Shown piece after piece: positions 9,032-18,295 of a stretch of DNA of 52,500 bases; the stretch's first letter is position 1; each line of letters opens with the position of its first letter. The position numbers and the translations under genes were made by a program. Source of the DNA: an uncultured Pelagibacteraceae bacterium (GTDB lineage Bacteria > Pseudomonadota > Alphaproteobacteria > Pelagibacterales > Pelagibacteraceae); contig CACNSS010000001.1 of NCBI GenBank assembly GCA_902623215.1, forward strand, positions 1 through 52,500, read 5' to 3'. The notes below the pieces were generated by a model. It was not told where the DNA came from. It did not search any database and was given only the letters and a program-made list of their open reading frames with translations.

Positions 9032-10939
9032 ATGTACCAAAAAAATAAAAAAAATATAATTATCACTGGAGCTAGCGGTTTTATTGGACAAAATTTAGTA
9101 CCTTTTTTTTTGGAAAGAAAATTCAATATAACTGTGCTTGCTAGAAACGAAAAAAAACTAAAAAAATTTAGATGGTTTAAGAAAGTAAATTTTCAAAAAC
9201 TAGATCTAAACGATAAAAAAACATGGAATATAAAAATTCTTAAATCAAGTTCTTTAATACATCTTGCCTGGCAAGGGCTACCAAATTATGAAGATAGTTA
9301 TCATTTAAAAAATAATCTAAAAAGTAACTATGAATTTATTAAATATATGATTAAAGAGGGAACAGCTCATATTTTGATTACAGGCACATGCCTTGAGTAT
9401 GGGAAATACAACGGAAAACTTTATTCTAATCAAAAAACTTTCCCAGAAATCCCATACGCTAAAGCCAAGGATATACTGAGAAAAAAAGTTCAGAATTTAA
9501 GTAATAAAAAAAAAATTATTTTTAAATGGGCAAGACTTTTTTATATTTTTGGTAAAGGTCAGAATAAAAGATCATTAATTGCTGATTTGGAAAATACAAT
9601 TAAACAAAAAAAGAAAACCTTTAAAATGAGTAAGGGTGATCAAATTAGAGACTATTTACCAATTGAAAAAGTAGTGGAACAATTATTTGAGCTTTTTCTG
9701 AAAAAGGAAAGTGGAATTTTTAATATTTGTAGTAGCGTTCCAATAAAAGTAAAAGATTTAGTAAAAAATTATTTAAATCAAAAAAGGAAAAAAATTAAAC
9801 TTAAACTTGGTTTCTATCCTTATCCAAAATATGAAGCAATTAAGTTTTGGGGAAATCGAGATATTGGAGAGAAAATGTATTTACCATCAACACCTAATGC
9901 ACCTCTTAAAAGTAAAAGATATAATCAAGCTTTAGGACCAGTAAGATTGAGATATAACAAATCTTTAAATTTTATTGAAAACGATGCGTTTGATGAAAAA
10001 ATAATTAATTACAATTCGGATTACGATAATAGTCAGTCGTATTCCCAAGAATTCAAAAAACACATGATAAAGGTTTTTAATATTATCAAAAAAAATTTAC
10101 TTAAAAATTCTAAAATTGTTGAAGTTGGATGTGGACAAGGACATTTTATAGATTTAATTTCAAATAATAGTAATTACGAAGTAAGAGGTTTTGATACTTC
10201 ATATAAAGGTAAAAATAAAAAAATAGAAAAAAGATACTTGACTAAAAGTGATAGTATTTCTGCCGATATGGTGGTGCTTAGACACGTACTAGAACATATT
10301 CCAAAACCTTATGAATTTTTGCTATTATTAAAATCTGTTTTTAAAAAATCAAAAATCTACATCGAAGTTCCTGAATTTAATTGGATAAAAAAAAATAAAG
10401 CTTTTTTTGATATAACATATGAACATGTAAATTATTTTACCCAGACAAGCTTAGGAAAACTTTTTAAAAAAAAAAGGGAACAAGGGCTTCTTTTCAATAA
10501 ACAATATCAATATTTAATTGCTGATATTAAAGATTTAAATGAAAGTTTTAAGTCAGATTATTATTCTCATAATTGGGAATACAAATCTTTTGAAAGTTTA
10601 TTTCCAGACATAATCGATATAATGAATAAAGTGAAAAAAGTAGCAAGAAATAATTCTATTTATATTTGGGGCGCTGGCACCAAAGGATGTATATTTTTAA
10701 ATCACTGTAAAAATAGTAATTTACTAATTAATAAAATTAAATTTGCTATCGACATTAATCCTAATAAAATTGGTAAATATCTACCTGGATCATTAATCCA
10801 AATTAAATCTAAAGAATTTTTTTTTAAAAAAATTAAAAATAATGATACTTTATTAATTTCAAACCCTATTTATAAAAGTGAAATAATAAAAGAAATAAAA
10901 AAAAATAGCTCTATAAAGTTAAATATTATTACAATTTAA
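9032..10939 (+). CDS. Bifunctional NAD-dependent sugar epimerase/dehydratase - SAM methyltransferase fusion
   Basis: 635 residues with two enzymes in one chain. Residues 1 to about 285 form an extended SDR: GASGFIG at 13-19, TGTCLEYG near 117-124, and YAKAK with Tyr142/Lys146. After a linker, residues about 325-500 form a class I methyltransferase with motif I VEVGCGQGH (363-371) and a LEHIPKP motif. A third segment (about 545-635) has YIWGAGTKG and a Rossmann-like tail, as seen in C-methyltransferases of deoxysugar pathways. The protein would modify a keto-sugar and methylate it. It stands alone on the plus strand, with the C-methyltransferase operon converging from the right (12-bp gap). 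The frame is continuous, so this is a true fusion. Confidence 0.82.
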   Translation: MYQKNKKNIIITGASGFIGQNLVPFFLERKFNITVLARNEKKLKKFRWFKKVNFQKLDLNDKKTWNIKILKSSSLIHLAWQGLPNYEDSYHLKNNLKSNYEFIKYMIKEGTAHILITGTCLEYGKYNGKLYSNQKTFPEIPYAKAKDILRKKVQNLSNKKKIIFKWARLFYIFGKGQNKRSLIADLENTIKQKKKTFKMSKGDQIRDYLPIEKVVEQLFELFLKKESGIFNICSSVPIKVKDLVKNYLNQKRKKIKLKLGFYPYPKYEAIKFWGNRDIGEKMYLPSTPNAPLKSKRYNQALGPVRLRYNKSLNFIENDAFDEKIINYNSDYDNSQSYSQEFKKHMIKVFNIIKKNLLKNSKIVEVGCGQGHFIDLISNNSNYEVRGFDTSYKGKNKKIEKRYLTKSDSISADMVVLRHVLEHIPKPYEFLLLLKSVFKKSKIYIEVPEFNWIKKNKAFFDITYEHVNYFTQTSLGKLFKKKREQGLLFNKQYQYLIADIKDLNESFKSDYYSHNWEYKSFESLFPDIIDIMNKVKKVARNNSIYIWGAGTKGCIFLNHCKNSNLLINKIKFAIDINPNKIGKYLPGSLIQIKSKEFFFKKIKNNDTLLISNPIYKSEIIKEIKKNSSIKLNIITI

Positions 10940-10951
10940 AGCTATTTTTGA

Positions 10952-12169
10952 TTATTTTTTAGTTATTTTTAACTTTGGCTCAAATGTTAAAAATTTACAA
11001 TTTTTAAGAAAATATTTATAGTCATTAATAATTTCTTTTTTCAAATTCCAGGGAAATATTAATAGATATTCTGGATAATTTTGTTTCAACTGATTTGCAC
11101 TTAGTATATCAATATTTGTACCTGGAATCTGTTTGTTTTGTTTAAATTCATTTTTATCTACAATAAATCTAATATCTTTTTTACTTAACTTCATCACATT
11201 ACAAAAAATTGTTGCTTTAGCTGCTGCTCCATAACCAATAATTTTAGATTTATTTTTTTTGAAAAAAAACTTATTTAAAGTTATCAAATTTTCCAACCTC
11301 TTTCGAAATTTTTTATAAAAATTAATATTTGTTATTCCGATTTTTTTCTCTTTTTTTATTATCTTTTTAATTTTTAAATTTTCGTCAAATGTAATAGCAT
11401 TTTTCTTTTTTAAAAAAATTCTGATACTTCCACCATGTGTCTCCGTCTCCTCAAAATCAAATATTGAAATTTTAGTATCTTTTAATAACGCTAAGATTGA
11501 AGTAACCGAAAAATAAGAATAATGTTCATGATAAAGAGTATCAAATTGAAGTTTTTTAAAAATATTTAGAACATATTGAATTTCAAAAACTGCAACTGAA
11601 TTATCACTCATCAACTTATCTAATGTAAAGATAAAATCCTTTAGATTAGGTGTGTGTGCTAAAACATTTAATCCAATTATTAAATCTGGACTTCTTTCGA
11701 TCTTTTGTGATCTTAATATTTTTTTTCCAAAGAATGAGTTTAAAGTCGTAATTCCATTTTTCTTCGCAATATCATTAACACTTTTACTTGGTTCAATACC
11801 TAAATGTTTTATACCTTTTTGTTTAAAGTTTTTTAGTAAATATCCATCGTTTGATGCTATTTCAATCACATATGATTTTTTTTTTATTCTAAATCTTTTA
11901 ATTAAAAGCTTCGATAGTTTTTTTGAATGATCAAGCCATAATTTTGAATATGAGCTATGATATAAATATTTTTTATTAAAAATTAAATTTTCTTTTACAA
12001 TATTTTCATTTTGAACTAAAAAGCATTTCTCACACACGAGAATGTTCAATTTGTATTTTTTTATTTTTTTATTTTTTTCTTTTTTAACAAATTCATTAGA
12101 TAATGGTAGATTACCAAAGTTGTAAATGGAGTATAATTTTTTTGAACTACAAGAAATACATTTTTTCAT
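10952..12169 (-). CDS. Sugar C-methyltransferase with N-terminal zinc-binding domain
   Basis: 405 residues. The zinc-knuckle cysteines are C4/C7 and C46/C49, followed by the SAM-binding motif VIEIASNDGYLL (101 on), the variant typical of TylCIII/NovU-like 3-C-methyltransferases. The YHEHYSYFS motif near residue 210 holds the catalytic histidines of this family. A C-terminal GYGAAAKA motif starts the third domain. These enzymes put a methyl group on C3 of a 4-keto-6-deoxy nucleotide sugar. The ATG overlaps the RmlC-like gene by 4 bp, so it belongs to the cytidylyltransferase/SDR/RmlC operon. Confidence 0.87.
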   Translation of the reverse strand: MKKCISCSSKKLYSIYNFGNLPLSNEFVKKEKNKKIKKYKLNILVCEKCFLVQNENIVKENLIFNKKYLYHSSYSKLWLDHSKKLSKLLIKRFRIKKKSYVIEIASNDGYLLKNFKQKGIKHLGIEPSKSVNDIAKKNGITTLNSFFGKKILRSQKIERSPDLIIGLNVLAHTPNLKDFIFTLDKLMSDNSVAVFEIQYVLNIFKKLQFDTLYHEHYSYFSVTSILALLKDTKISIFDFEETETHGGSIRIFLKKKNAITFDENLKIKKIIKKEKKIGITNINFYKKFRKRLENLITLNKFFFKKNKSKIIGYGAAAKATIFCNVMKLSKKDIRFIVDKNEFKQNKQIPGTNIDILSANQLKQNYPEYLLIFPWNLKKEIINDYKYFLKNCKFLTFEPKLKITKK

Positions 12170-12639
12170 GAATTTTTGTCTTTTTTAGAAATAATGTGCT
12201 TTTTTATCGGCCATTTTATATTTATTTTTTTGCTAAGTGGGTTAATTGATTTCTCATATTTTTTCGAATAAATATTACTGTGTAAATAAATTAAGACTGT
12301 GTTGTTTTCTAAAGTTTGAAAACCGTGTGCGTAGTCTTTGGGAACAAATAAAAAATAATTGTCTTTCTCATCCAAAAAAAACTTATATTTTTTATTATTT
12401 TTTAAATTAATACAATAATCAATAATTTTTCCTTTTAGACAATAAACTATTTTTTTTTCTTTAAATCTAGACTGATAGTGTAAGCCTCTAATAGTACCTT
12501 TTTTTTTGTTTATTGAAATATTAACTTCTAAAATCTGATCTTTAAATATCTTTTTTTTTTGTTTAAAACTTATAATTTTTAGAAAACTTCCTCGGTTATC
12601 AGTCGTTTTTTTTATTTTTATTTTTTTAGGTATGATCAC
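12166..12639 (-). CDS. dTDP-4-dehydrorhamnose 3,5-epimerase-like (RmlC family) sugar epimerase
   Basis: 157 residues, somewhat shorter than RmlC (about 180). The cupin core shows TIRGLHYQSR with the catalytic-base His, a Lys-rich strand, FVPKDYAHGFQTLE, and a Tyr-containing strand after it. It would epimerise C3 and/or C5 of a 4-keto-6-deoxy sugar. Its neighbours (C-methyltransferase, SDR, cytidylyltransferase) suggest that the substrate is CDP-linked rather than dTDP-linked. It has 4-bp overlaps on both sides. Confidence 0.83.
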   Translation of the reverse strand: MIIPKKIKIKKTTDNRGSFLKIISFKQKKKIFKDQILEVNISINKKKGTIRGLHYQSRFKEKKIVYCLKGKIIDYCINLKNNKKYKFFLDEKDNYFLFVPKDYAHGFQTLENNTVLIYLHSNIYSKKYEKSINPLSKKINIKWPIKKHIISKKDKNS

Positions 12640-13649
12640 AAAATTTTTCTTAGTTTATTAAGTCTAACGAGGTTACCATTTCTAAAGTTTTTTTTAATAT
12701 TACTATTTTTATTCATACATTTAACTAATTCTTGAATACTTTGATTTATACTTTTATTTTTCAAATTAAACTTAAGTAAATTCTCATATTTTTTAAAATT
12801 TACTAGATAGCTTCTTTTGTCTTTTGAGTGAATTTTACTAACTTTAATATTTACTTTTTTATCCAAAATTTTCTTAAAATTATATTTTACTTTTTTTGCG
12901 ATTTGTAAAATTGAGTAATTATTTTTAGTAGAGCCAACATTATAAATTTGTACATTATTTTTCATAGATAATTTTCCCTCAATAGCATAATTTATTGCCT
13001 TGCACATATCTAGAACATCTATCAAGGGCCTTTTTGGTTTTCCGTCACTTAAAATTTCTATCTCATTTTTTTTTAAAGCATTAGCGACAAAATCGTTCAA
13101 AACAAGATCCAATCTTAATCTTGGAGACACTCCACAAGCTGTAGCATATCTTAATACTACTGATTTAATTTTTTTTTTTTTTAAATATTTTTCAATTATA
13201 ACTTTTGATTTAGAGTATTCAGTTAAAGGTGCAGTTTTGCTTTTCTCTGTTTTAAAATTAGTCTCAGCAAATCCATAAACACTACATGAAGAAGCAAATA
13301 CAAATGTTACGTTTTTAAATTTTGAAACCTTATCTATAAGTTTTTTTGTCTCTATAACATTAATTTTTTGAGTAATCTTTTTAAATTCATTTCCAATTGG
13401 ATCATTGGAGACCCCTGCTAAGTGAACTATACAGTTTACCTCTGATATTTCCTTTTGTGTAATGCTTGAAAATGATTTTAGATGTTGTTTAAATTTGGCT
13501 TTTTTGTTCTTTATAACTAAATCATTTTTAAACCATCCTAAATCAAAACCTACAACTTCATAATTTTTTTTAATCAAATAATCTGTTAATACTGAACCTA
13601 CATATCCTAGGTTTCCTGTGATGATTATTTTTTGCTTGATCTTTTCCAT
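12636..13649 (-). CDS. NAD-dependent epimerase/dehydratase (extended SDR)
   Basis: 337 residues from the ATG at 13649, which has an AAGGA Shine-Dalgarno 8 nt upstream; an in-frame TTG seven codons earlier lacks this support. Seen: TGNLGYVGS (dinucleotide binding), HLAGVSNDP, SSCSVYG and the YSKSK catalytic pair. The SNDP variant is shared with the SDR at 41895-42914, so the two are paralogues. It probably acts as reductase or epimerase in the CDP-deoxysugar branch. It is not an evident CDP-glucose 4,6-dehydratase by its motifs. It overlaps the cytidylyltransferase by 25 bp. Confidence 0.8.
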   Translation of the reverse strand: MEKIKQKIIITGNLGYVGSVLTDYLIKKNYEVVGFDLGWFKNDLVIKNKKAKFKQHLKSFSSITQKEISEVNCIVHLAGVSNDPIGNEFKKITQKINVIETKKLIDKVSKFKNVTFVFASSCSVYGFAETNFKTEKSKTAPLTEYSKSKVIIEKYLKKKKIKSVVLRYATACGVSPRLRLDLVLNDFVANALKKNEIEILSDGKPKRPLIDVLDMCKAINYAIEGKLSMKNNVQIYNVGSTKNNYSILQIAKKVKYNFKKILDKKVNIKVSKIHSKDKRSYLVNFKKYENLLKFNLKNKSINQSIQELVKCMNKNSNIKKNFRNGNLVRLNKLRKIL

Positions 13650-14386
13650 GGTGCTATTCCTTTTTTCCAAATATTATTTAATTCATTTTTATCTCTAAGC
13701 GTATCCATAGGTTGCCAAAATTTTTTAAGTTTGTATGCATTCATTTTTTTATCTTTAGCAATTTTTTTTAATGCATCAATTTCCAGTGAATCACTTTTAT
13801 TTTTCAAATATTGAAATATTTCCTTTTTAAAAACAAAAAAACCACCATTAATCCAAACATCTTTATTATCAACTTTTTCCTGAAATTTATTCACAAATGA
13901 TTTATTAATTTTTAGTACTCCAAATCTACCAGGAGGTTTAACTGCCGTGACAGTAACAATAAATTTTTTTTTATGGAATTTTAAAAGACTTTTTATATTA
14001 ATATCGGCAACACCATCTCCATATGTTAAAAAAAATGTTTCATCTTTTAAAATATTTTTAAGAAATAGTAATCTACCACCTGTATTAGTCTCTTTTCCGG
14101 TAAATACTATATTTACATTCCAATTTTTTTTCTGTGAAAAAAATATATTTTGATTTTTTTTTTTATTAATTAATTTAAAATCGGAAAATTTTCTAAAATA
14201 ATTTATAATCTTTTCATGTTTATACCCGCCACAAATAATGAAATCTTTGTATCCGTAAAAACTAAAAATATTCATAATATGAATTAAAATTGGGTATTTT
14301 CCAATCTTAACTAATGGTTTTGGTATCTTGTTAGTTTCCTCAGATAGTCTTGTACCTAGTCCTCCTGCTAATAAAATTACTTTCAT
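13625..14386 (-). CDS. rfbF: Glucose-1-phosphate cytidylyltransferase-like nucleotidyltransferase (RfbF family)
   Basis: 253 residues. The N terminus LAGGLGTRLSEETNKIPKPL is the sugar-nucleotidyltransferase signature with the Ser-Glu-Glu-Thr variant seen in RfbF. TYGDGVADI holds the metal-binding Asp, and VKPPGRFGVL, INGGFFVF and FWQPMDTLRDK are further RfbF-like blocks. It would make CDP-glucose (or a related CDP-sugar) from CTP and a sugar 1-phosphate. It is followed by SDR, RmlC-like and C-methyltransferase genes with short overlaps, which defines a CDP-deoxysugar operon. Confidence 0.85.
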   Translation of the reverse strand: MKVILLAGGLGTRLSEETNKIPKPLVKIGKYPILIHIMNIFSFYGYKDFIICGGYKHEKIINYFRKFSDFKLINKKKNQNIFFSQKKNWNVNIVFTGKETNTGGRLLFLKNILKDETFFLTYGDGVADINIKSLLKFHKKKFIVTVTAVKPPGRFGVLKINKSFVNKFQEKVDNKDVWINGGFFVFKKEIFQYLKNKSDSLEIDALKKIAKDKKMNAYKLKKFWQPMDTLRDKNELNNIWKKGIAPWKRSSKK

Positions 14387-14405
14387 TTATATATTAAATA
14401 ATATT

Positions 14406-15377
14406 TTAAATTTTATGATAATTTTTATACCATAAAACAAATTGTTTTATTCCAAAATCTAAAGATGTTTCTGATCTAAAACCAATTTTTTTTATTTTTG
14501 AAATATTAGCAATTGAAGATTTCACATCACCTTTTTGTAGCTTAGTTAGATTAATCCTAGCTTTTTTACCTAACTCTTTTTCGATAGCCATTAAATACTT
14601 TTTTAAATAGATTTGTTTGCCACTTCCTATATTATAAATCTCGAATTTTTTTTTTTTTGGTGCTTTATTTCCAACCAAAATTAAACCATCAACTACATCA
14701 TCAATATACGTGAATGATCTTTGATGGTTTCCTTTATTAAATAAATCTATTTTTTTTCCACTAATTATATTTTTAACAAAAATATAAAGTGCCATATCAG
14801 GTCTGCCCCATGGACCATACACAGTAAATAACCTACATACTGACGTTGGAATTTTATACAAATAACTATAAGAATATGCCATTATCTCATTTGATCTTTT
14901 TGTAGCACCATAAAATTGTATCGGAAAATCTGCGTTACTTTTTTCAGATAGTGGCGAATTATTTTTATTTCCATAAACACTACTTGAACTTGACAAAATC
15001 AAATGCTTAATTCTCTTATTTCTTGAGAGCTCTAAAATGTTTGAAAATGCAATCAAATTATTATCAACATAATCCTTTGGTTTTTTTATAGAGTGTCTTA
15101 CCCCTGCTTGTGCTGCTAAATGATATAACTTGGTTATTTTATAACTGTCCAATTTATTTTTTAATTTTTTATAATTTTGTAAATTATCTTTTAATATTAT
15201 TAGATCCTTATTTATTTTCTTTAGCTCTGAAATTCTTTTATATTTGATTTTTGTATCGTAATAAGTATTGAATGAGTCAATTCCTATAATCGGAACTTTA
15301 TTAATAATAAGCTTTCTAGCAAGAGAAAAACCAATAAAGCCTGCTATACCAGTTATAAGAACAAATTTTTTTTTCAT
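14406..15377 (-). CDS. UDP-glucuronate 4-epimerase-like SDR
   Basis: 323 residues, extended SDR. The N terminus has LITGIAGFIG, then HLAAQAGVRHSI, SSSSSVYG and YGATKRSNE with the catalytic Tyr/Lys. The CRLFTVYGPWGRPDMA block is characteristic of UDP-GlcA 4-epimerases, converting UDP-glucuronate to UDP-galacturonate. The C terminus ends normally for the family. It sits 4 bp downstream of the ABC exporter gene and 19 bp upstream of the cytidylyltransferase gene on the same strand, so it may link the two groups in one transcript. Confidence 0.83.
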   Translation of the reverse strand: MKKKFVLITGIAGFIGFSLARKLIINKVPIIGIDSFNTYYDTKIKYKRISELKKINKDLIILKDNLQNYKKLKNKLDSYKITKLYHLAAQAGVRHSIKKPKDYVDNNLIAFSNILELSRNKRIKHLILSSSSSVYGNKNNSPLSEKSNADFPIQFYGATKRSNEIMAYSYSYLYKIPTSVCRLFTVYGPWGRPDMALYIFVKNIISGKKIDLFNKGNHQRSFTYIDDVVDGLILVGNKAPKKKKFEIYNIGSGKQIYLKKYLMAIEKELGKKARINLTKLQKGDVKSSIANISKIKKIGFRSETSLDFGIKQFVLWYKNYHKI

Positions 15378-15381
15378 TTGA

Positions 15382-17097
15382 TTAATTTATTTGGATCAAA
15401 TTTTTATTTTCTAATTTATATATTTTATTAAAGATATCATTATTTACCTCTTCGTGAGAAATAAGTACAATTGTCATTTTACCTTTTAAATTTTTTAATG
15501 ATGAATAAATTAAATCTGAGGATTTTTGATCTAAAGAGCTTGTTGGTTCATCTAAGATTAATATTTCAGGTTTAAATAATATTGACCTACAAAGAGATAT
15601 CCTCTGTTTTTCTCCACCAGACAATTTATCACCTTTTTCTCCGACATTGGTCTTTAATCCTTTTTCTGTATTATAGATAAATTCACAGTTGGAAATTTTA
15701 ATAGCATCTTTTAAGTCATTATAAGATAGGTTATCTTTTGCAAAAGTTAAATTTTCCTCAATAGTAGAGTTAAATAAATATGGATCTTGAGAAACATATC
15801 CAAAAAAATTTCTAACTGAAGTTAAATTTAATTTTTTATAGTCGAGATCATCAAAATTGATTGAACCCTTATTAGGTTGCAGGAAACCCATCAATAAATC
15901 AACAATAGTTGACTTACCAATACCTGAGCTTCCCTTAATTAATATAAAATCTTTTTTATTAATTTCTAGATTAATATTTTCTAGAATAGAATTATTAGTT
16001 ATATATTCAAAACTTACATTTTTAAAATTAATTTTTTTATTAAAAGTATTTATCAATTGACCAGAGTTACTTTTTTCAATTTTCTTAGTTTCATTAATTA
16101 AATTATTATATTGCTCAATATTAGGTTCTAAGTTTAATATTTGAAAATTACCTCTCAATAGGTTTGATATTATTGGTATGCCTGAAACTAAACTCCAGAA
16201 TATTGCCGCCAAGGCAGATAATTGACTTTTATCATTGTAAAACATTATAAATGCAATAGACGCTCCCAAAATACCAATTGGTTGAAAAAAATAAACTAAC
16301 AAGGTTGAAATTAGTGCTGATTTTTTTGCAAAATAAATAGATTTTCTGAGATTGATTAAAATTTTATCCAATATATTTTTTTGTAAACTATATCCAAATA
16401 TTATTTTTGAGGCAGTAAAGCTTTCGCTTAAATTTTGAATCAATTTATTATCATATTTTAGATTTTCTTTACCAAGATAATTACCAGTCCTATTCAAAAA
16501 CTTAAATGGTATTGCAATTATGATTGAAACAAAAATTGTTAAAGTCGTAATTTTCCAATCAATTAGCAAGGGGATAGACAAATAAATAAATATTTTAGTA
16601 ATAAAAGATATCTGTAATGCAATTTCTTGAAAACCATTGGAAATGTTCGTAATAACCTTGGTAAAACTATTAAGATAGGAACCTTGATTTAAATTATTAA
16701 AAATTCTCCAGTTTGAAGAAAAAATATTTTTTAATAGGTAATCTGTAAAATTATAAGTTATTTCATACTTAATTTTAAGCACATAATAATAAATTAACAC
16801 TGTCGTTATAGCTTTAGCAAAATTAAATATTACAAATGCACCTAAAAAAACATATAAGTTTTCTGGTAGTCCTAAGGTATTTATTATTAATTGAAACTTT
16901 TTAGTGACAACATTTGGATTTGTTAAATTTGGATCTAGAAGATAATCAGCTAGAGGAATGGTTAGTACAACTGTTGATGAAAGTACTATCATTTCTATTA
17001 ATAAAATCAAAAGTAAAAAAGCAAAATTTTTTTTTTCACGAGCTATCAATTTAAAAAAAGTTTGGTAGCTTTTAAAAAGTAAGTTTTTATTTTCCAT
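15382..17097 (-). CDS. ABC exporter, fused permease-ATPase half transporter (MsbA/PglK type)
   Basis: 571 residues. The N-terminal half has about six membrane helices (residues 25-320). The ATPase domain has Walker A GSSGIGKS (389-396), the Q-loop at Gln437, the LSGGE signature (492-496) and Walker B ILILDEPTS (512-520). Length and order match homodimeric lipid/oligosaccharide flippases such as MsbA and PglK. Here it probably flips a lipid-linked glycan. It lies directly downstream of two putative transferases. It could act beside or instead of the Wzx/Wzy route at 1-2295. Confidence 0.87.
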   Translation of the reverse strand: MENKNLLFKSYQTFFKLIAREKKNFAFLLLILLIEMIVLSSTVVLTIPLADYLLDPNLTNPNVVTKKFQLIINTLGLPENLYVFLGAFVIFNFAKAITTVLIYYYVLKIKYEITYNFTDYLLKNIFSSNWRIFNNLNQGSYLNSFTKVITNISNGFQEIALQISFITKIFIYLSIPLLIDWKITTLTIFVSIIIAIPFKFLNRTGNYLGKENLKYDNKLIQNLSESFTASKIIFGYSLQKNILDKILINLRKSIYFAKKSALISTLLVYFFQPIGILGASIAFIMFYNDKSQLSALAAIFWSLVSGIPIISNLLRGNFQILNLEPNIEQYNNLINETKKIEKSNSGQLINTFNKKINFKNVSFEYITNNSILENINLEINKKDFILIKGSSGIGKSTIVDLLMGFLQPNKGSINFDDLDYKKLNLTSVRNFFGYVSQDPYLFNSTIEENLTFAKDNLSYNDLKDAIKISNCEFIYNTEKGLKTNVGEKGDKLSGGEKQRISLCRSILFKPEILILDEPTSSLDQKSSDLIYSSLKNLKGKMTIVLISHEEVNNDIFNKIYKLENKNLIQIN

Positions 17098-17101
17098 TTA
17101 T

Positions 17102-18295
17102 TCAATAATCGATATTAGACCAACTATAATGAGTTAAAATTTTTTTATTTTTATAATAATCGTAATCTTTTACATGCTTTTTTTTTGCTTGCAAAAATAA
17201 ATCCCAAAATTTATCTGATATTTTTTTATTTTTTTCAGAATTTTTAAAATTATTATTGATTAAATATTCAAGATCTTTAAAAGCTTTGAGAATTTCATCA
17301 TCACTATTTTCACCAATCAAAATGTTTTTATTTTGAAAATCTTTATATTTATATTTAAATGATAAATCAAAATCATTGATGATTTCATCTATTGAAATTT
17401 TCGAATTTGAAATCTTTTTAAAATACGGTCTTAACAGATAAACTATATTAGGCCTCTCAATAAAATAGTCATTGATAGTAGGAGTATTTATAAACATTGG
17501 TTTATTTAATGCAAAAGCCAAATGATCCAAACCAGTTCCTGAGGAAATATAAGCCTGGCAATTATTTAAAAAAAAAATATCTAAAGCGTCATCTATCTCA
17601 TCGTGACTTAAGTCTATAAAGTTTGAAAAATGATTTAACTGGGTACGATTATACGATCTACCTATTTTAAAAATGTAATAATTTTTTATATCTAAATACT
17701 CAATTAATTTAATGAATGGTTTAATTGAAATTTTTCGAAAAGAATGATGATTATGATTAACATTATCGATATGTTTTGATGTCCAAAGATTAAGACAAAT
17801 AAATTTTTTATTAATATCTAAATTTTTTTTACTTAAAAATTTTTGTCCTATAGTATTAATTCTATCATGAGAAAATTTAAAAAATACTTTGTCTGAAAAA
17901 TATTGATATCCATCTTTTTTACTATTTCTTTCATAAGCCAAAAATTTTCTAACAAAAGAATATTTTTTAGAAACGATATTAAAAAAAAAGAAAAAATGTT
18001 TTACTAAAAAAAAAGGTAAAATAATAACTTCATCAGAAATTAATTTCCTACATTCGATGTTTGCTTTATGTAAAGTTTCATCTATCGCGAAGAAATCAAT
18101 AATGATTTTTTTTTTATTTTTTTTTTCTAGATTTTTTTTGCACTTGTACAAAAAAAAATCTTCAGAAATATGGCCTATTCTAGAATTTATAACATAAAAC
18201 CTAATAAGTATTAAATTCGATATAAGAAGTAGTAAAAAAAATATTGGTAAAACAAATAAGATATAAATTAGATAATTAACAATACGTCTTAACAT
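17102..18295 (-). CDS. Putative glycosyltransferase, TIGR04372-like
   Basis: 397 residues. There is one N-terminal membrane anchor (residues 8-32), then YVINSRIGHISED, which resembles the SRIGH motif of TIGR04372 proteins. A central LNLWTSKHID and a late AYISSGTGLDHLAFALNKPMFIN form the donor-binding part of a GT-B-like fold. Proteins of this group occur in surface polysaccharide clusters, but their reaction is not established as far as I know. It overlaps the LIC12162-like transferase by 7 bp and lies 4 bp from the ABC exporter. Confidence 0.6.
   Translation of the reverse strand: MLRRIVNYLIYILFVLPIFFLLLLISNLILIRFYVINSRIGHISEDFFLYKCKKNLEKKNKKKIIIDFFAIDETLHKANIECRKLISDEVIILPFFLVKHFFFFFNIVSKKYSFVRKFLAYERNSKKDGYQYFSDKVFFKFSHDRINTIGQKFLSKKNLDINKKFICLNLWTSKHIDNVNHNHHSFRKISIKPFIKLIEYLDIKNYYIFKIGRSYNRTQLNHFSNFIDLSHDEIDDALDIFFLNNCQAYISSGTGLDHLAFALNKPMFINTPTINDYFIERPNIVYLLRPYFKKISNSKISIDEIINDFDLSFKYKYKDFQNKNILIGENSDDEILKAFKDLEYLINNNFKNSEKNKKISDKFWDLFLQAKKKHVKDYDYYKNKKILTHYSWSNIDY

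Noticed and set aside
9479-9520. Long A tracts as programmed frameshift sites
   Set aside because: Runs of eight or more A occur throughout the coding DNA because of Lys codons, and the reading frames continue normally through them.
11652-11930. Open frame on the plus strand inside the C-methyltransferase gene (92 codons)
   Set aside because: Antisense to a motif-rich gene; hydrophobic, Phe/Ile-rich translation is what A/T-rich antisense frames give. Similar antisense frames at 13000-13278, 13632-13814, 19184-19477, 28249-28578 and 39410-39637 were rejected for the same reason.
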